From positions 22,423,659 through 22,487,658 of the forward strand of contig JACSVZ010000008.1 in the NCBI GenBank assembly GCA_014706295.1: a DNA stretch of 64,000 nt, given 5' to 3'. The DNA comes from Lycocorax pyrrhopterus obiensis. Taxonomy: Eukaryota; Chordata; Aves; Passeriformes; Paradisaeidae. Position numbers and translations under genes: made by a program. This document shows, one piece after another, positions 33,401 through 47,358 of this stretch. Positions within the stretch are counted from its first letter, which is position 1; every line of letters starts with the position of its first letter. Below the pieces are notes generated by a model. The model saw only the letters and a list, made by a program, of their open reading frames with translations. It searched no databases and was not told where the DNA came from.

Positions 33401-36400
33401 CTTTGGAAAAAGCAGAAGTGACTCATCACTCCTCATGCACAGCGAGGAAGGAGCAAGCATCACAGCCCTGCAGATCCCCCCGAGATGCCTTCACAGATTG
33501 CCTCCCTCTGACTTCTGTGCTTTCCTAGTCCCACCAGCAGGAAAATGAGTCCCTAACCTTCACAGAGAAAGCCAAAGCCATGATGACCCATTAGCACATG
33601 CTGCCCATCAAGCAATCACAGATCTCCTCTACGGCAGATGTTTTTTATCTTATTAACAGTAAGTGCACTACGCAAACCCTGAGAGCTCACAGAAATGAAC
33701 TCACGCTTAACCACGCAGTTGTAACGAGACAAACAGTGCTAATGGGATGCTGGCATTTGCACTGTGCTTTTTATGACCAGAGAAATGCAGAACGGGACCA
33801 TACCCAGAAATCGCAACTAAACCACCTCTGAAAAATCCTCCTCGCAGCAACCCAGATATTCAAACGGTGACACCAGAGCCCCACAATGCACATCATGGGA
33901 ATTCTGACCGACAGAAGGCTGCGTGCCAAATCCCCTGTTGTCCTGCTGAGGCCTTGCTACTCTTCTAAATCTTGCAATGAAAGTCCTTTTTTTAACTCAT
34001 GAGCCATAAAAGAACAGATGAAAAAGCCAAAACCCAAACCCCATCAATTTGCTCTTTGCCAGCACTAAGCCACTGCCTTTGTCACTTTGATTTTAAGCTT
34101 TATAACTATTATTCTATTACAATATTACATTGTATTATGTAACCATTATTCCTAATTTAATAATATAACGAAATGGGTGCAAAGCATATTTCTTTTGAAT
34201 CCAGAGTTACGTTATTTTTCCTTCTATCAATTAGCAATCCAGTATACAATCAAACAAAATTAAAAGCACCAACGTAAGGACAGGTATGGGCAAGGTGGCT
34301 AGAATTAAAGTGCAGACAAGCAGTCACCCTTACCATACACACTTGTGTCTGTTAGAGAAAAGCCAATACAGGGCCTGAAACAGGAGCAAAAATCTACATG
34401 TTTTTATGCATGAGCAGCAAAGCTCACTGAATTACAGCTAGATGGACCTCTAGTGAGCAGTGAGGTCAGGCAGCTGCCACCATGGTCTGACCAGAACTTA
34501 GTTATTAACAACCACACTTCAGGTACCAAGTAAGCTTGTTTAGCTTTCACACCTTGAGCTGATGTTTGATGGATAGAAACAAGAAAGAAACTTGTATTTC
34601 TGCACAAATAGAGTATATTTGCTATGACAGCTTCTTATGCAAAACCAGAATCCTACTTGGTCTTTTCTTACAGTCTCCTTTCAAAGTCAGATAGTTTGTT
34701 TTAAACTCCTAATAACACCTCACATGCAGCTAGTTGCTTTAAAGGCCTGAAAGAAATCTGAGGAAGATACCATGTGTGACCACAGCGTACCTGAAAGCAT
34801 GAAAAAACAATACTACCACCTTCACTGAAAGGGGAACATGGTGGAAACTAGTGGATCCTCCAAGCAACCACCTCAGGCTTAGATTACAGCAAGGGACCCA
34901 GCACAAATATCGGCTGTGTGTATGAAAAACCCCTTCACTTGTGCAGGGAAGCTGTTCAGCTTCTCCTGGTATCAGGTTTTCCCTGCAGTCCCAGAGTAAC
35001 TCAACAATTAGTGTCAGGGCCTTCCTCTAAAGCTCAGGGAGAAGAAAAGCACAGTCAAAGGCTCGGCTTTAAGAAAAGAAACCATAAAAGCCCCTTTCAA
35101 AGTTAGGAATGTCATTCCAAAACAAGTTAAGCAAGCCCTACACTTTATTAGCTGGGCAGGAGGCATCTGGGACATGTGACAATGGGATCTTGGTGCACAT
35201 CAGCAAAAAAAAAAATTCCAAACCGTAGCAGGTGTAACCTATTTAGCACTGTAATTTTTACAGGCAGTTTGCTGATAATCCTGTACAGACAAACCACTCC
35301 TCCTGTCAGCACACGGCTGGGTGAGCTGCACCTGGAGCAGGAGGCCAGCAAAGGTAGGCAAGCAAGCTGTGACCCAGCCAGCTCTGGAAACCACAGCCAA
35401 GGAGACAAGGCAGGAGTCACACATCGACAGATCCACTGCAGGCTCGGGTACAGGCGACAGCTGAAGCCTCTGACCCATTCCTCACGGCATTAGTGTGAGG
35501 GCTGGGTAGGTTATGGTCCAGGACTCCAGTCAGCTCCTTAGGGGGATGCAGCTGTATTTTCATACAGGCAACTTTTGTATGTTCAGGCAGCAGTGCTTTT
35601 ATTTCTATGCTCTGAAGAATACCTTAAGCGCTTCTAATTTTAGTCGAGCTGTTAAACAATTCCTGGAAATCTGAGCTGTAGCCATCTCATACGAAAATCT
35701 GCCTTTTAGTTAAGTGTGTAGAGAACAGACTCTTGCAGAGCTGTGAGACACCTGCAGAGGAGGAGGCAGCAAGAGAAAATTTTTAGGAGTTTTATTTCCA
35801 ATGCGATCTGTAATTTTGATATGTTCAAAGTGACCTGTAAAAACAAGATGCAATTGTTTTGTGTTCCCTCTTCATGATACCAAAAGAGAGCTTTTAAAGA
35901 TTGTGTTGTCTGTGATTTTCGAGTAGGTGGGTATGAAGGAACTTAATTAATTCATCATTCATAGGTGTGAAGTCATTCACGTTTCTTTTGATTTTCCTAC
36001 TAGACAGCTGAGAATACCTTGGATTTCAAGTTACAGAGTCTGCATCAAATGTACCAGATCAGGGGAAACAGCACTCTCACAAACTGGGATCCTTCCAGCA
36101 TTGTAACATCTATTAGAGTGTCTCAAGAATAACTACATTAAAAAGATCAACTTTCTCTTTAATCTCTTTTCCATCTTCATTGTATCAAAGTCCATAATCC
36201 TAGATTTGCCCTAACACTTCAACCTCAGTTTTTTGAAACTGCTTTTCATCTGTAGCTCTGTTCCTCTGTATATGAATCATATTCCTAAACAGGTCCAAGA
36301 ACCTGCTACTCACTTCCAGTTAAAACCTCCATTCAGCCGGTACCCTTGTTTGGGCATCTGCCAGAGCAGAGTTTGCAGCTTAAGAAAATAGTGATTTGCT

Positions 36401-38821
36401 GAAGTATATTCCTGAATCAGGATTTAAATCCTCCCCCTCCCCAAGACCCACTTTTGTCATGCCTCTAGGAAATTAGAGAGCTCAGCATGCTCAGGCAGGA
36501 AAGCCACCGGTGATCCATCTTACTGCAGATGCCAGAGCAAGCTCTGCACTGCTGCTGTTTGACTCTGAGGAGCCACGACACAAAGGCTCAGCTTTGGTTA
36601 CATGGGAAGATGAAACTGTGATGCTCAGGAATTCCCTTCATTAAACCAGTTTCACTCACAAAACTTAAGTTTATTTTCAACTTCCAGATCCTTCATGCTG
36701 AGCTCAGGGAATTGCCTCCTTACAGGTTTAGTTTAAATGCCAAGACTTGCAGGTGCACTTGAAGCTGAAGCTTCCTGCTCTTCCCCACCCCGCCCCCAGC
36801 AGCTCTCATTTCCACAGAGGAGCAATGAGCAGAGCCTCTCATTTCACATCTGAGGGAATATCTGCATTGTAGCAAGTGACCCAGGTGTATGTGGAGGTAC
36901 AGTCCACTGCTACTCCCCAAAGGATCTGTTACTTCAGAAGGTGACCAGATACGCTCCTGCAGCTTCCAAAGAGGCAGTTGCCTCTTCCAATAACAGATTG
37001 AGCAGCTCAAAACCCACTCTGAGTCCAAACAAGCTGAAGGAAATTAGCAGGTGACTTTTAAAGCTGCCTAACAGGGCTAATTGTGTTTCTTTTCTACTTT
37101 TCTAAGAGACAACAGCATGGAAGCTTCTTTCTGGGTCTGGGTGCAACATCTTGTGCAATCTTGTCATGATACAGGAAATAGATTTAAAAGAAGAAATCAA
37201 GACTGTGTTCCTTTAAGTTTGAACAATTTCATCTTAGCAGTGCGAGACCATCAGCAAGTCCTTCAGGAAAAGCAGAAAAACTTGGTATTTGTGATAATCG
37301 CAGGACTAAAAGTGTCGATTAAAAATGTTCTGGGACAAGCCTGCACAGTGTAATGCATCCTAAAGAATGGCAGATGGGAATATGGTTCATCACTTCCAAA
37401 GGCTATTTTCATAGATTTGACAGATGTATTCAGACATACAGAAAAAAAAATATGATAAATGATAGTTTACTGCACAAGGCTTTCAAGCTATTTACACATC
37501 ATAACTCACTATTCCTGAATAAGTGTAAGATGTAGTCTCTAGTTAAACCAAGTTTTTTATTTAAGAGAGATTTGCCTGGTAAAGCTAAACCAATGACAAC
37601 ACCCAATTACCATTCTGCTTTTTGTTTTTTATACCGGTATTAGTATACAAGGAATACAATAATTAGTTTGTAATGTAACAGTTATTTAATGATCTTAAAA
37701 AACAAAAAAGGCATGGAAAAATGCAAACCCTAAATTACCTACTTTTCAATAGCACATGCTAAGAAAGGCAATTTCTCAGGAGAAAAGAAACCTGGGCTAG
37801 ATATTGTGCAGCATTATGAATTTTCCTAAAGCTAGGAAATCCCTATGCATCACTCTCAAAATCATCCTATAACTGAACACAAAGGTTAGCAGAAATGCCT
37901 AAACTCACGTGGGTTCCATTATACGCCACTTACTGTAACCTACTTTTTAGTATTCAGCATTTCAGTATCAATAATGCATAACATCAAAAGTAGTTCAACC
38001 CAAAGTACAGCCATGAGAAAGTAAACATGGATCTTGGAGAAGGGCCAGCTGCAGTGTGGTGTCACTACTGGATTTGCCTTGTGCCCCTGTGCAGGGGGAC
38101 AGAAAGATGAAGTTGCTGGAGCTTTCCCTGCGCTAATGGGGAGCTGGGGACCTGCCCCCTCTGCAGAAGAAGAGCAGAGAAAATAAAGCTGCAGAGAAAA
38201 AAGCATCACTGGTGCCTTGGCGAGCAGCTAAGCAACGTGCCTGTGCCTGATGGCGCGTGCTCCAGTACACAGCCCCGCTGCCCAAACCAGTGTTCTGCCC
38301 GCTGCCACCCCACAGCCCAAAACTGACCCGCATGGGGCTCTGGCCATGCTTTCACTACCTCTGTGCCTACCTTGGCTCATTACTAAGTGCTCAGTGAACA
38401 TCACTACATCACCCATCACCTTTTATTTTTCCTCCTGAGAGACTGTTTGTTCTTCACTGGATAAATTATTTACCATTAAGGAAATTAAGGTGGCCAGTAG
38501 GGAAGCGCAAATTAGAGCACAGGAGTTCATGAGACTGGGCTGCTATGAGACATCATTTCAGCTTTCACATGTATTCCCTACCCAGCTGCTAAAGCAGCTT
38601 TATCGTCAATCCTATTTAGGACAAGAACCCATCAGAGTATGGAGATTCCAAAGCTCAATCCTTCAGCCAGAAATTGCTTTACCTTCTATTTTCACTTCCC
38701 CCCCTGCTTCTCCTCATTTGCAAAAGTTTGCATCTCATATCCTTGGGCTACTAGTACAGGCATTTAGAAAGCACATTAGAAACAACAGAATTGGAATCCC
38801 TTGAAGTTTTTCACAACAAAA
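24487..38821 (-). other. LCOR: LCOR intronic sequence between the two alternative terminal exons
   Basis: No exon, RNA gene or clear transposon was recognised in these 14.3 kb on either strand. Base composition is moderate, with short homopolymer runs only. It is spliced out of the long transcript and lies beyond the end of the short one (inference). Confidence 0.6.
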
Positions 38822-38827
38822 TTTATT
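38822..38827 (-). promoter_or_regulatory. LCOR: Candidate distal poly(A) signal of short LCOR
   Basis: AATAAA on the minus strand is followed directly by a U/GU-rich run (ttttgttgtg), the usual downstream element. It would give an 8.5-kb 3' UTR. Confidence 0.4.
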
Positions 38828-39960
38828 AGAAGAATAGTGGTTTTGAAAAGTCTAGCATCCAGTGAAAACTACCATACACAACGTTACAGCTGGGAATGTG
38901 TTTCCAAAATGACATGGTCAAATAATACAATGGAGCCATTAAATCTTACACATGCACAACAAGAGAATTAGCGCTTTGACATACAATGCAAAAAATAAAT
39001 GGACCACATGAAATAAAAATTTAAAAGTACTTATCACATACATTAAGACACAGCTTATTTAGTCCAGTCAAAAAATCAGAACTGCATTAAAAAAATTAAT
39101 GTAGTGCAATCAAACCAAAAACCTTAATTTGTGATCATAAGTGCTCTACTACATAAAACATTGATCATAGCAAGGAACAAAAAAATTCAAATCACACAGT
39201 ACAAAAAAAATCTGTAAATAAATATAAACTACAGTACAAGAGAAATATTAAATTATACAATTCCGTCAAACTGTAAACAGTATATTGAAATGAGGTCCAT
39301 AAGAGTAAAGGGGGGGTTCCTGTTTTTTTTTCCCATGACACTTGAACTTCTAGAGGTCAGAGAGAAATGCCATTTTCCATACTCTTCAAAGACTATGGGT
39401 TACATAAATAGAAAGAGAAGACTTTTTAGATGTAAAGTGTCAAATAATAAAGCAGAGGTGTTGCTGACTTGCGACTGCCAATGGATCACCACGAAGGTAG
39501 AACAGCAGATTTTAGTTTCAGGCTTGGCCTCCAGGTGAGCACAGCACAGAGGCCTGGCACTGCAGGTGTTCGGTGAATAGCGTTCGGCCTTAGAAAGGAG
39601 GCACCTTGTGAGGTCTGGTCCTACCCAGGAGGTGGAAGTGATTATGGACAGCCTGGACCTCTGCTGATTATCTGACAGGTTTACACGCTTGTCATATAAA
39701 CACCAACTTTGGCAGAACAATTACTAATAAACTCAAAGCACTCCCGGCCCATTGGTTTCCATCACAGTGGCCAGTGCACAGATTCTCTAAGGACATTGCA
39801 TAACTAGAGTGTAGAGGTCAGACAGCCAAGGACCCGTGCTTGAGGTTAGAAGTAGTTATGGTGAGAGAGAAGCAAGAGCCACGTTAAGAAGCTGCCTCTG
39901 CTGTTCACAGAAGCAGCTGGGAATGTATTTCATTTTTAGCTGCGCTGGCTAGTAGTGGCA

Positions 39961-40038
39961 TTTTAAAATATATAAGTTTAAGATAACATATATACTATAT
40001 ATGTATATAATATAATACATATTATATAATATACATAG
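39961..40038. repeat. AT-rich palindromic tract
   Basis: About 75 bases of almost pure A/T with alternating TA/ATAT words on both sides of a centre near 40000. It could fold back on itself. Confidence 0.7.
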
Positions 40039-43000
40039 GAATTTCTTACAATACATACCAGGAACCCCCACGCGATCTGCTCAGTAGTAATAACTGAATA
40101 TACAGAATGCCACTATAAGTGTCTGAGGCACTGTGTGCTGGAGAGTAAATATGCAGCTTTAAAATCCGTTTGGCTGAGTTATACCTGGATACCTGAACTG
40201 AGTTTTAAGTTGACATTCATCAAGGATGTGCTACCAGCACATCAAAAGAAAAGCAAAACAAAATACAAGTCACTGCTAGGTTTAAGAAGAGAGTACAAGT
40301 ACCTGAATTGAGTGAGGATAGTGTGTAAACTGTCCCTGAGGGTTTTTAAACAGTGTGTGTACAAGTTGGATTCCTAAGAACATTAGTTTAAACTTACACT
40401 GCGGACTGATAAAATACCAATGTCTGACAATTTAACAAGTGGAGGTTAAAAAGAGTTATGAGCAAACACTCAAAACATTTTATACATTTTAAAGCAGCAG
40501 TAAGCTGCTGTAAGCATACATCCCATCAGTACAAGCAACACGTGGGACTCAGATAAAGGTTTCTATTTGCAAAAAGCCCATCATATATCAATAAGTAAAG
40601 AATATTCACCTGCTAAATTAGAATGCACCTAGTTACAGACTAGCAATTCAAGATTAATTTTTTAATCAAATACTTTGCTATACTTTGCTATTACATACTA
40701 AAATTCCTTAAGCTCACTAATGCTGGTATTCTAATCTATTTTTTTTTAAATGTTCCCCCTTCATTTAAGAAATATACCATTCCACAACTTAAACATTAAG
40801 ATCCATTTTCAGTCCTCAGATGTAAAAAGCATGTCAATGAGTTAATATTAAAAATTTACACGGTAAAAAGGCTTGAATTTCAGCCAGAGATTCTAAATAC
40901 TACTCATTCCCTGAAGGCATAAGGGAGAAAGAATCCCTACCCATTTTTCTTGTGATATAGTTTTCAAACTGAACATTAAAGAATGGTCCAAAATGTTTAT
41001 TTTTTCAGTTTGGGAAACTTCCCTTCCCTACCCATCGTCCCAGATTCCAAATGTCAAGCCCTGAAATGGCCTATTGAAATGATTAGTTAAAAATACCAGG
41101 CATGTATATATACATCCCCTGCCTGAACTTCAGAATATTTTGTTGTACTAGTCTTTACAAGACAGATTAATATCCCAAGAGACCTTGTGATCTGACCTGA
41201 AAAGCTGTTAATGATCCTAGATTGTACATTTAAAGTATCTCAAAACCTGAAGACCAGATTTAATTAAGACTCTGGCATTGTAACAGAAAAAGTGCTGCAG
41301 TTATTTATCCCTTTTCTGGTACTTTAGAATAGGTCAGACAAGTGCTTTTTATAGTGACAGTAAAAGTTTACATGCTTTCACGCAGGCATAAAAGGTATTA
41401 TCTGCAAAAATATTTGAGAAATGTAGCACCAAGTAATTGATAAACTGTTTAAGTAGCTGTAGTAGTATCCTCATTTCTGAGTAGGAAAAAAATATTAAGA
41501 CAAACTGTACTAGGTGATGATGAGAGAAATTGTTCTTGATGTTAACTTTTCCTGCTCCAGTCAGAATGAAGCCTTTGTCCTAATCCCTGCTCCATAAGGT
41601 AGAGTTATCATCTTGAGTCCTCCTAAATTATACTTACCAATTCAGTAGAGACAAGCACAGGGGCATAGGTGGGGATGTTTGTTTTTAAGAAGGTAAATTA
41701 AATGCCCTGGACAGGCTGAAAAAAGTCCTCCTCCCTAGTACGTCACCCAGGAAAATTGATTTTGCAACTGGGCTAAGAGATTTTTGTGAGGATTAAATAA
41801 AGCTCTCTTAATATCAAGATTTTTATGACAATACCTGAATATAGGCATAACTCAGTAGGACACGAGGTCCAAAACTGCTGCTGTTAACACTGGTTTAGAG
41901 ACTTGGCCCCAATCAAAGAAAGAACAGGAAAGAGGGAGAGAGGTGGATGCTGGAATGCTCTAACTACTTAACAGCTTTTTCTGGTATACGTGAAGTGGAT
42001 CTACAGATCATTTTGAGTTCGTAATACCTCTCTGCCTAGTGGTCATCACAGCACACTGTGTTTATACACTGGATAATTTGAAATGAGTTACTATAGTGGC
42101 TACTTTATCTGCTACATTCATCAGAACTGCATATAACTAGCAGTGCAGATTTTCAGGTTTCTGAAGGTTCCAATTACTGAATTTTCAATATAATTCAGGA
42201 TCAAGTAGAAACCTTTATAGTACCAAAACTAGCTCAAAACTATATTTTTACACCTTTTTAAAACAATATTAGTCAACATTATGTACTGATGCCAAGAAAA
42301 AGCAACATTGACCTAGACTGAAATTACATTTAATTTCTGAAACATTTGTGGGGAATACCTAGAAGTTTCTGATCCTCATGAAAATGAAGGAAACAACCCT
42401 TCCCATCCTATCTCTAACATTTGGCAGAGAATTTAAGCTATTTAAAATATTGTGACAAAGCTTTCAGTAAGGTTAATAATTTTGCCTTCGTAAGAGTTTG
42501 GACTGCAACAAGAGTATGCATTCTTACACTGAAGAGTTAAAATTTTGTCTTCACTGAAGAAAGAGGTCTTTACATTACAGATGCAGCCACACTGTTTTTG
42601 AGAAAAAAGGGAACAGCAGAGTGCTCCCTTCACTCCTTGGACACTGTGTTCTTCTCCTAAGACTCAAGGACATCTTAAGAGCATTACTTGAAAGTAAACT
42701 GGAAAGAAACACATGGCAATTCCAGTTTTGCCTGTATAACAATCGTTGCAGATGATACAAAAAGCAATTCAATCAGAACTAAAAAGTTATTTCACAAAGC
42801 TTACTCAACCCTAAAGCCCCTGAATCACTTTGCCAGCTCCCATGAATTTCCAGGAAAAGGCAATGTACTCCCGGGTATTCATGAAAGAAATACTTAGATG
42901 CAAATGCTGGCCTGCCACAAGACAAAGCACAGACTACTCCTTGTCCGCTCTTACCCAGTCTAAACACACGTGCAGTTACCTCCTGTGTTTAGGAATATCC

Positions 43001-45300
43001 TCCAGCGGTAGAAAGTTCTACAAAAAAAGGTTGTGTAGGAGTTGCAAAAGAACACAGAAGCTGAACATGTTCCCTTACTAGAGGCATTATCCTGTCTGTA
43101 CCCCTGCATTGTTAAAAATCATTTTTTCTCCAACTGCCAAAAAAGTTCAGAGTTTGACTTCAGGTCTAGCAGTAGGGTTGGTAACGCAAGCATCAAGTTA
43201 TGAGTTCTGCAACAAAAAGAAAGCAAAGGCATACCTGTATTGCTTATGCAGCAACTTCTGTGCAACAGGGAAAAAAAAGAGAAAATCTAAAGGAAACTGT
43301 CTTGAACCTTTAGAAAAAAATCAGGGAATGACTGGAAAATAAATTATCTTTAGACAGAAATAAAAACGAGTCCAGAAACGTGTCCCTACAATATCTAACT
43401 GGAAACGTTCAACTCTATAGCTGTACTTAAGCATTACAGCCACAATAATGCCTACAACACTGTGGAATGAGGATCCAGCTGGCTGAAAGTGAGGTAATAG
43501 TTTGTAATAGGTCAGAGTTCTAAAAAAGCACTTTTACATCTTACAAGTCCAAATAAAAAAAAAAAAAAAAAGGACACATTTCATACATGTTGGGCTTTCT
43601 CACCAGAACTGTACGATAATTAACTCCACACCAGGACCCCTACCACACTAAGCCTTACTCATCTTCAATTATATGCTGCAGCAAAGATTTACCAAGCGAC
43701 ACCTAAACTTCAGTACAATATGAAACTTCGATTCTTAAAACTTTATACACACAAAATATAAGATTACTTTTCTAGGATGGGGTAGGGAGGGGGATTCTCC
43801 TTCATGGTACTTGGACCGAAAAACTAGTTTTCAGAGACTGCCACAAATATAATTCACAGTTTCTTGCTGTCAGGCTTTTTCAGCTACATCAACGTAGTAC
43901 ACAACAATACTGTTAAGTCCAATAACTACATCGGATGGACGTTCTCGGGAGTAAGAGAAAACTAGTGACAAAAAATACCCGAAAGGTCTCCTCCTAACAA
44001 CGTCTTGATTTTTACAGGGTTGCAGTTTGTCTATGTTACACGTTAATGCGATCTCAGAAGAGCAGCAGGAGAAGGGTCTAAAAATCTTTCTCCTGTCCAA
44101 GTGATCCAAGTAACATAAGCATCCACTTACCAGAAATAAGATGAGAAACAAGGCTTTTGTTACAAAGACCGCAGTGAACCACACCTTCCCACACCAAAAT
44201 ATGGTCAACCAGGGATTCTGGCCATGCAAACTGCTGGTCAGCAGAAAATTAAGCATGCTAATGGACAAACATTAATTCCAATCATATATTTAAAATGATC
44301 CCAAATACTACTAGTTAGCTACACTGAAAGTGCCTGCAAAAAATATGTAGCGAAAAATGAAACAAAACCGTAGTGATCACTGCAGCACTTAGAGTGATAC
44401 TAGTCTTAAGTGATGAATCACCTCAGAGGAAATACATTAGATGGGACTTTGAAACAAAAAGGTAACATTAAAAGGTGCACCTGAATATTACAGACTAAAT
44501 TTACAAAACCTACAATAAGGTAAAATATATATCTTTTGAATATTCAGCAGCTTTTTTTTAAATTTGTTTTTATTTTTTGAGAGGCTCATGAAATTTTAAA
44601 AAGGGACCACTAACTAATCTCAACCATGCTTCACAAAACAATAATGGCTATTTCATATTGCAGTTACCAACGTAATGCAATTAGTGCTTAAAAAATAATC
44701 TACACTTTTTCTTTTTTTTCCTTTTAAACAGAGACCTTTGGAGGAAATACGGTTGTTCAAAAGCTTCTCGAAAAAGAAAGATTACCTGAATATTAAGTTA
44801 TCACAGATCAAGTGTTGTGTTTAAAAGCTTTGCAGTTATGAGTATTACAATCTTCAGGTCTCAGGACATTTAAACTGAGAAAGTTACGTGTTTGGTTTGT
44901 TGTTGGTTTTTTTTTTTAAATCCACTTTCTAACCAAAGCAAATAAAGAGTACTCAACTTCTCACTATCTATTTACAATTCTTAGCCTACAGTCTGAAATG
45001 ACAAGACAAATTCTCTTTTAAAACTGCAGCATTAAAGGGTAGGCACACCATTCTTCTGCTGCACGATTGTCACCCACTTAAACATACACATACAAAATAT
45101 TTAGGTTAGTAAAATGAGCACTCCACTTACACTACAGTGACAAGTTTTATAAAACTCAACTCATGTTGCTTAAATAAGGACAACTGCAAAAGGTTAAACC
45201 TCTCTCAACAGTAAAACTGTGTTACTTTTTTTTTTAAGCTTGCAACAAACTTTCTACCATAACCTCCAAGAGCAGATGAAACCACACCTTAAACTGCGCC

Positions 45301-45306
45301 TTTATT
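45301..45306 (-). promoter_or_regulatory. LCOR: Candidate proximal poly(A) signal of short LCOR
   Basis: AATAAA on the minus strand is followed within 20 bases by a GU-rich element (ggtgtggttt). It would give a 3' UTR of about 2 kb after the stop at 47359. Confidence 0.45.
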
Positions 45307-46272
45307 GCAATCACCAGCTAAACTGGAACGTATTGCAGAGTTTATATACTGCTACTGAGCTTAAACTGCTTTAAATGCCAAGATGACAACTAGAAAGCTA
45401 CAAGGAACCAGGATTTTGAGGACTAAAATATATTAAGTAAACAAAAATAAAGTATACTTGGGGCCAAATGCCCAGTCCATTTCAAGAACGAGCAGTGCAT
45501 ATTTAAAACAACAGCAATGGTGTGCCTAACCTTCGAAAATATGAAGTTGCTGGGGAGGGGGAGAGGCTAATAGAGTCAATTGTTCCAGAAGTCATTCAGC
45601 ATCCCTAGGGCTACCTAGGCCACCCTCCCATGAACTTTTGAGAAACCACTTTCACTGACATCACTTAATGCTCTCACACAAAAACTCCAATGCTTCTTTT
45701 GGTTGTGCAAATAGGGAAAAAAATGGTAATTCTATCTACCTTTTGCACAGATTAAGATCAAATTGCTTCTACCTGAAGAACCAGCAAATATGATTTGGTC
45801 ATGTTGTGGTAAGTCCAGTAAGCTCCACTTAGTTACTGACTACTCCCGCGGAAAGTATCAAAGATAAAAGTTCAGTACAAAACTTATCCTGGATCTCCAG
45901 ATAATCATAACGATATCATCGTATTGAAAAAAACCCAGATTTGTGGTTTACGGAGTGCTTTTTTAATGGTGTTTAAATGCTTATTCTAGCATGTGCTAAA
46001 CCACTATCAAAATAGATTAAATAAAAACAACAACAAAAAAGCAGGACTTAAATAAATTCCTGCTACTGGCAACTGTAATATTTAAAAAGGAAACACCCAT
46101 TCATTGAGTGTTCGACCCTGACAGTATTACAGATAGATATGATGCAGAGCCTGAATTAGATCAGGCTACCAGTGTTTCACTTCTTCCCTGAACATTAACA
46201 AGCTCCTTCACTAATGTGGATATTTGGGCAGACTACTGAGGTTGTAACGTTTGAGATCACCATTTAGTGGGC

Positions 46273-46313
46273 TATTTTTTTTCCTTTTTTTTTTTTTTTT
46301 TTTTTTGTTTTTG
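46273..46313. repeat. poly(T)-rich tract
   Basis: A run of about 40 bases is nearly all T on the plus strand (A on the LCOR-sense strand), inside the inferred 3' UTR. No target-site duplication or retrotransposon body was seen beside it. Confidence 0.8.
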
Positions 46314-46656
46314 CAGTATCACAGTAGTTTGTTACGCAAATCCCCCATCCCTGGATTAGAGTCATTTAAACTAGCTGTTGGAACCACATAGTTTAGTAAA
46401 CTCAGAATCAAGTCTGTAGAAAGCGTAAAGGTCACAAAGAACCATAGTTCTGGTATAATGAGGCATACCCTAATACATCATTTAGTGTACCCTGACTGCT
46501 CCTGACTGTGAGAAGCTTGTCTTCCGTGAGATAAGGCTACATCCTCAAGCAGGTGAGTCTAAATATCACCCTTCAAAAACACCAAATAAAATTACAGTGA
46601 AGGTAGTGTTATAAATAATTAACTGACATTTTCTGAAGGTAGTGTATGTAAGTTTT

Positions 46657-46678
46657 CCCTCCCCTCCCCTCCCCTCCG
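46657..46678 (+). repeat. (CTCCC)n microsatellite
   Basis: About four units of CCCTC lie in the inferred short LCOR 3' UTR. On the sense strand this is a GGGAG run. Confidence 0.8.
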
Positions 46679-47358
46679 GGTGAGCACTAAGCAGATAGCA
46701 AATGGTAAGTATGGTTAATTTAGAAAGAAAACAGTGGAGAGCCTAATTAGACCCAATTGATTATCTACCTAGTCGACAAATCTGAGTTCAAGAGAGGTAC
46801 CATTCCTAAATAATTTGATTTCGCTTAAATCTTTCAATCAACTGGATCAACAAAAATAAGAGGGGAAAAAAAGATTTCTGAAACATTTTTGAAGAATGAC
46901 AGTCTGATTTTCATTTGAAAATTGCCTGGTTTTAGGAGAGTGTCAGTTTAACAAAGTGGACTTATTTCTATAAAGGCAGATATGAAAAATCCAACATCAG
47001 AAGTTCAGGCAGGCTCTACAGGCAAGATGTCCACTTCCACAGATCTGCATTCTTTGTGAGGTAACTCAACTCTCTATTACAGAGAAACATGCAAAAGGCA
47101 AAAGAAAAAAAAAAAAAGAACAAAGAAAGAAAGAGGGCAGTGGGCAGGTGAAGGAGGGAAACTGTGCCATACCAGGCTAGAAAAATTTACAAATGTGACA
47201 TTCAGAGCACATCTTTCACCTGTGTTCACATAAGTCTATGCTAAACTGCAAAGGAAAGAGCGTTGCAGTAAACAGGAGACTCAGGTGCGCTCAGTGATGG
47301 TTGAACTATGCAGTAGTGCTCACCCAGTTTGCAAAGTAATTGGCACTCTACAACATCC

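Larger units (their letters stand above)
38828..47358 (-). other. LCOR: 3' UTR of the short LCOR transcript (inferred)
   Basis: This stretch follows the classical LCOR stop on the minus strand. It is clearly more A/T-rich than the flanking 24-38 kb, has no coding potential and contains many AT-rich elements, all typical of a long regulatory 3' UTR. Proximal (45301) and distal (38822) poly(A) signals are present. Confidence 0.5.

Noticed and set aside
24487..38821. Search for CR1 retrotransposons, tRNAs or microRNA hairpins in the large LCOR intron
   Set aside because: I did not find the typical CR1 3' end or any tRNA box pattern by eye. A repeat-masking and covariance-model search would be decisive.
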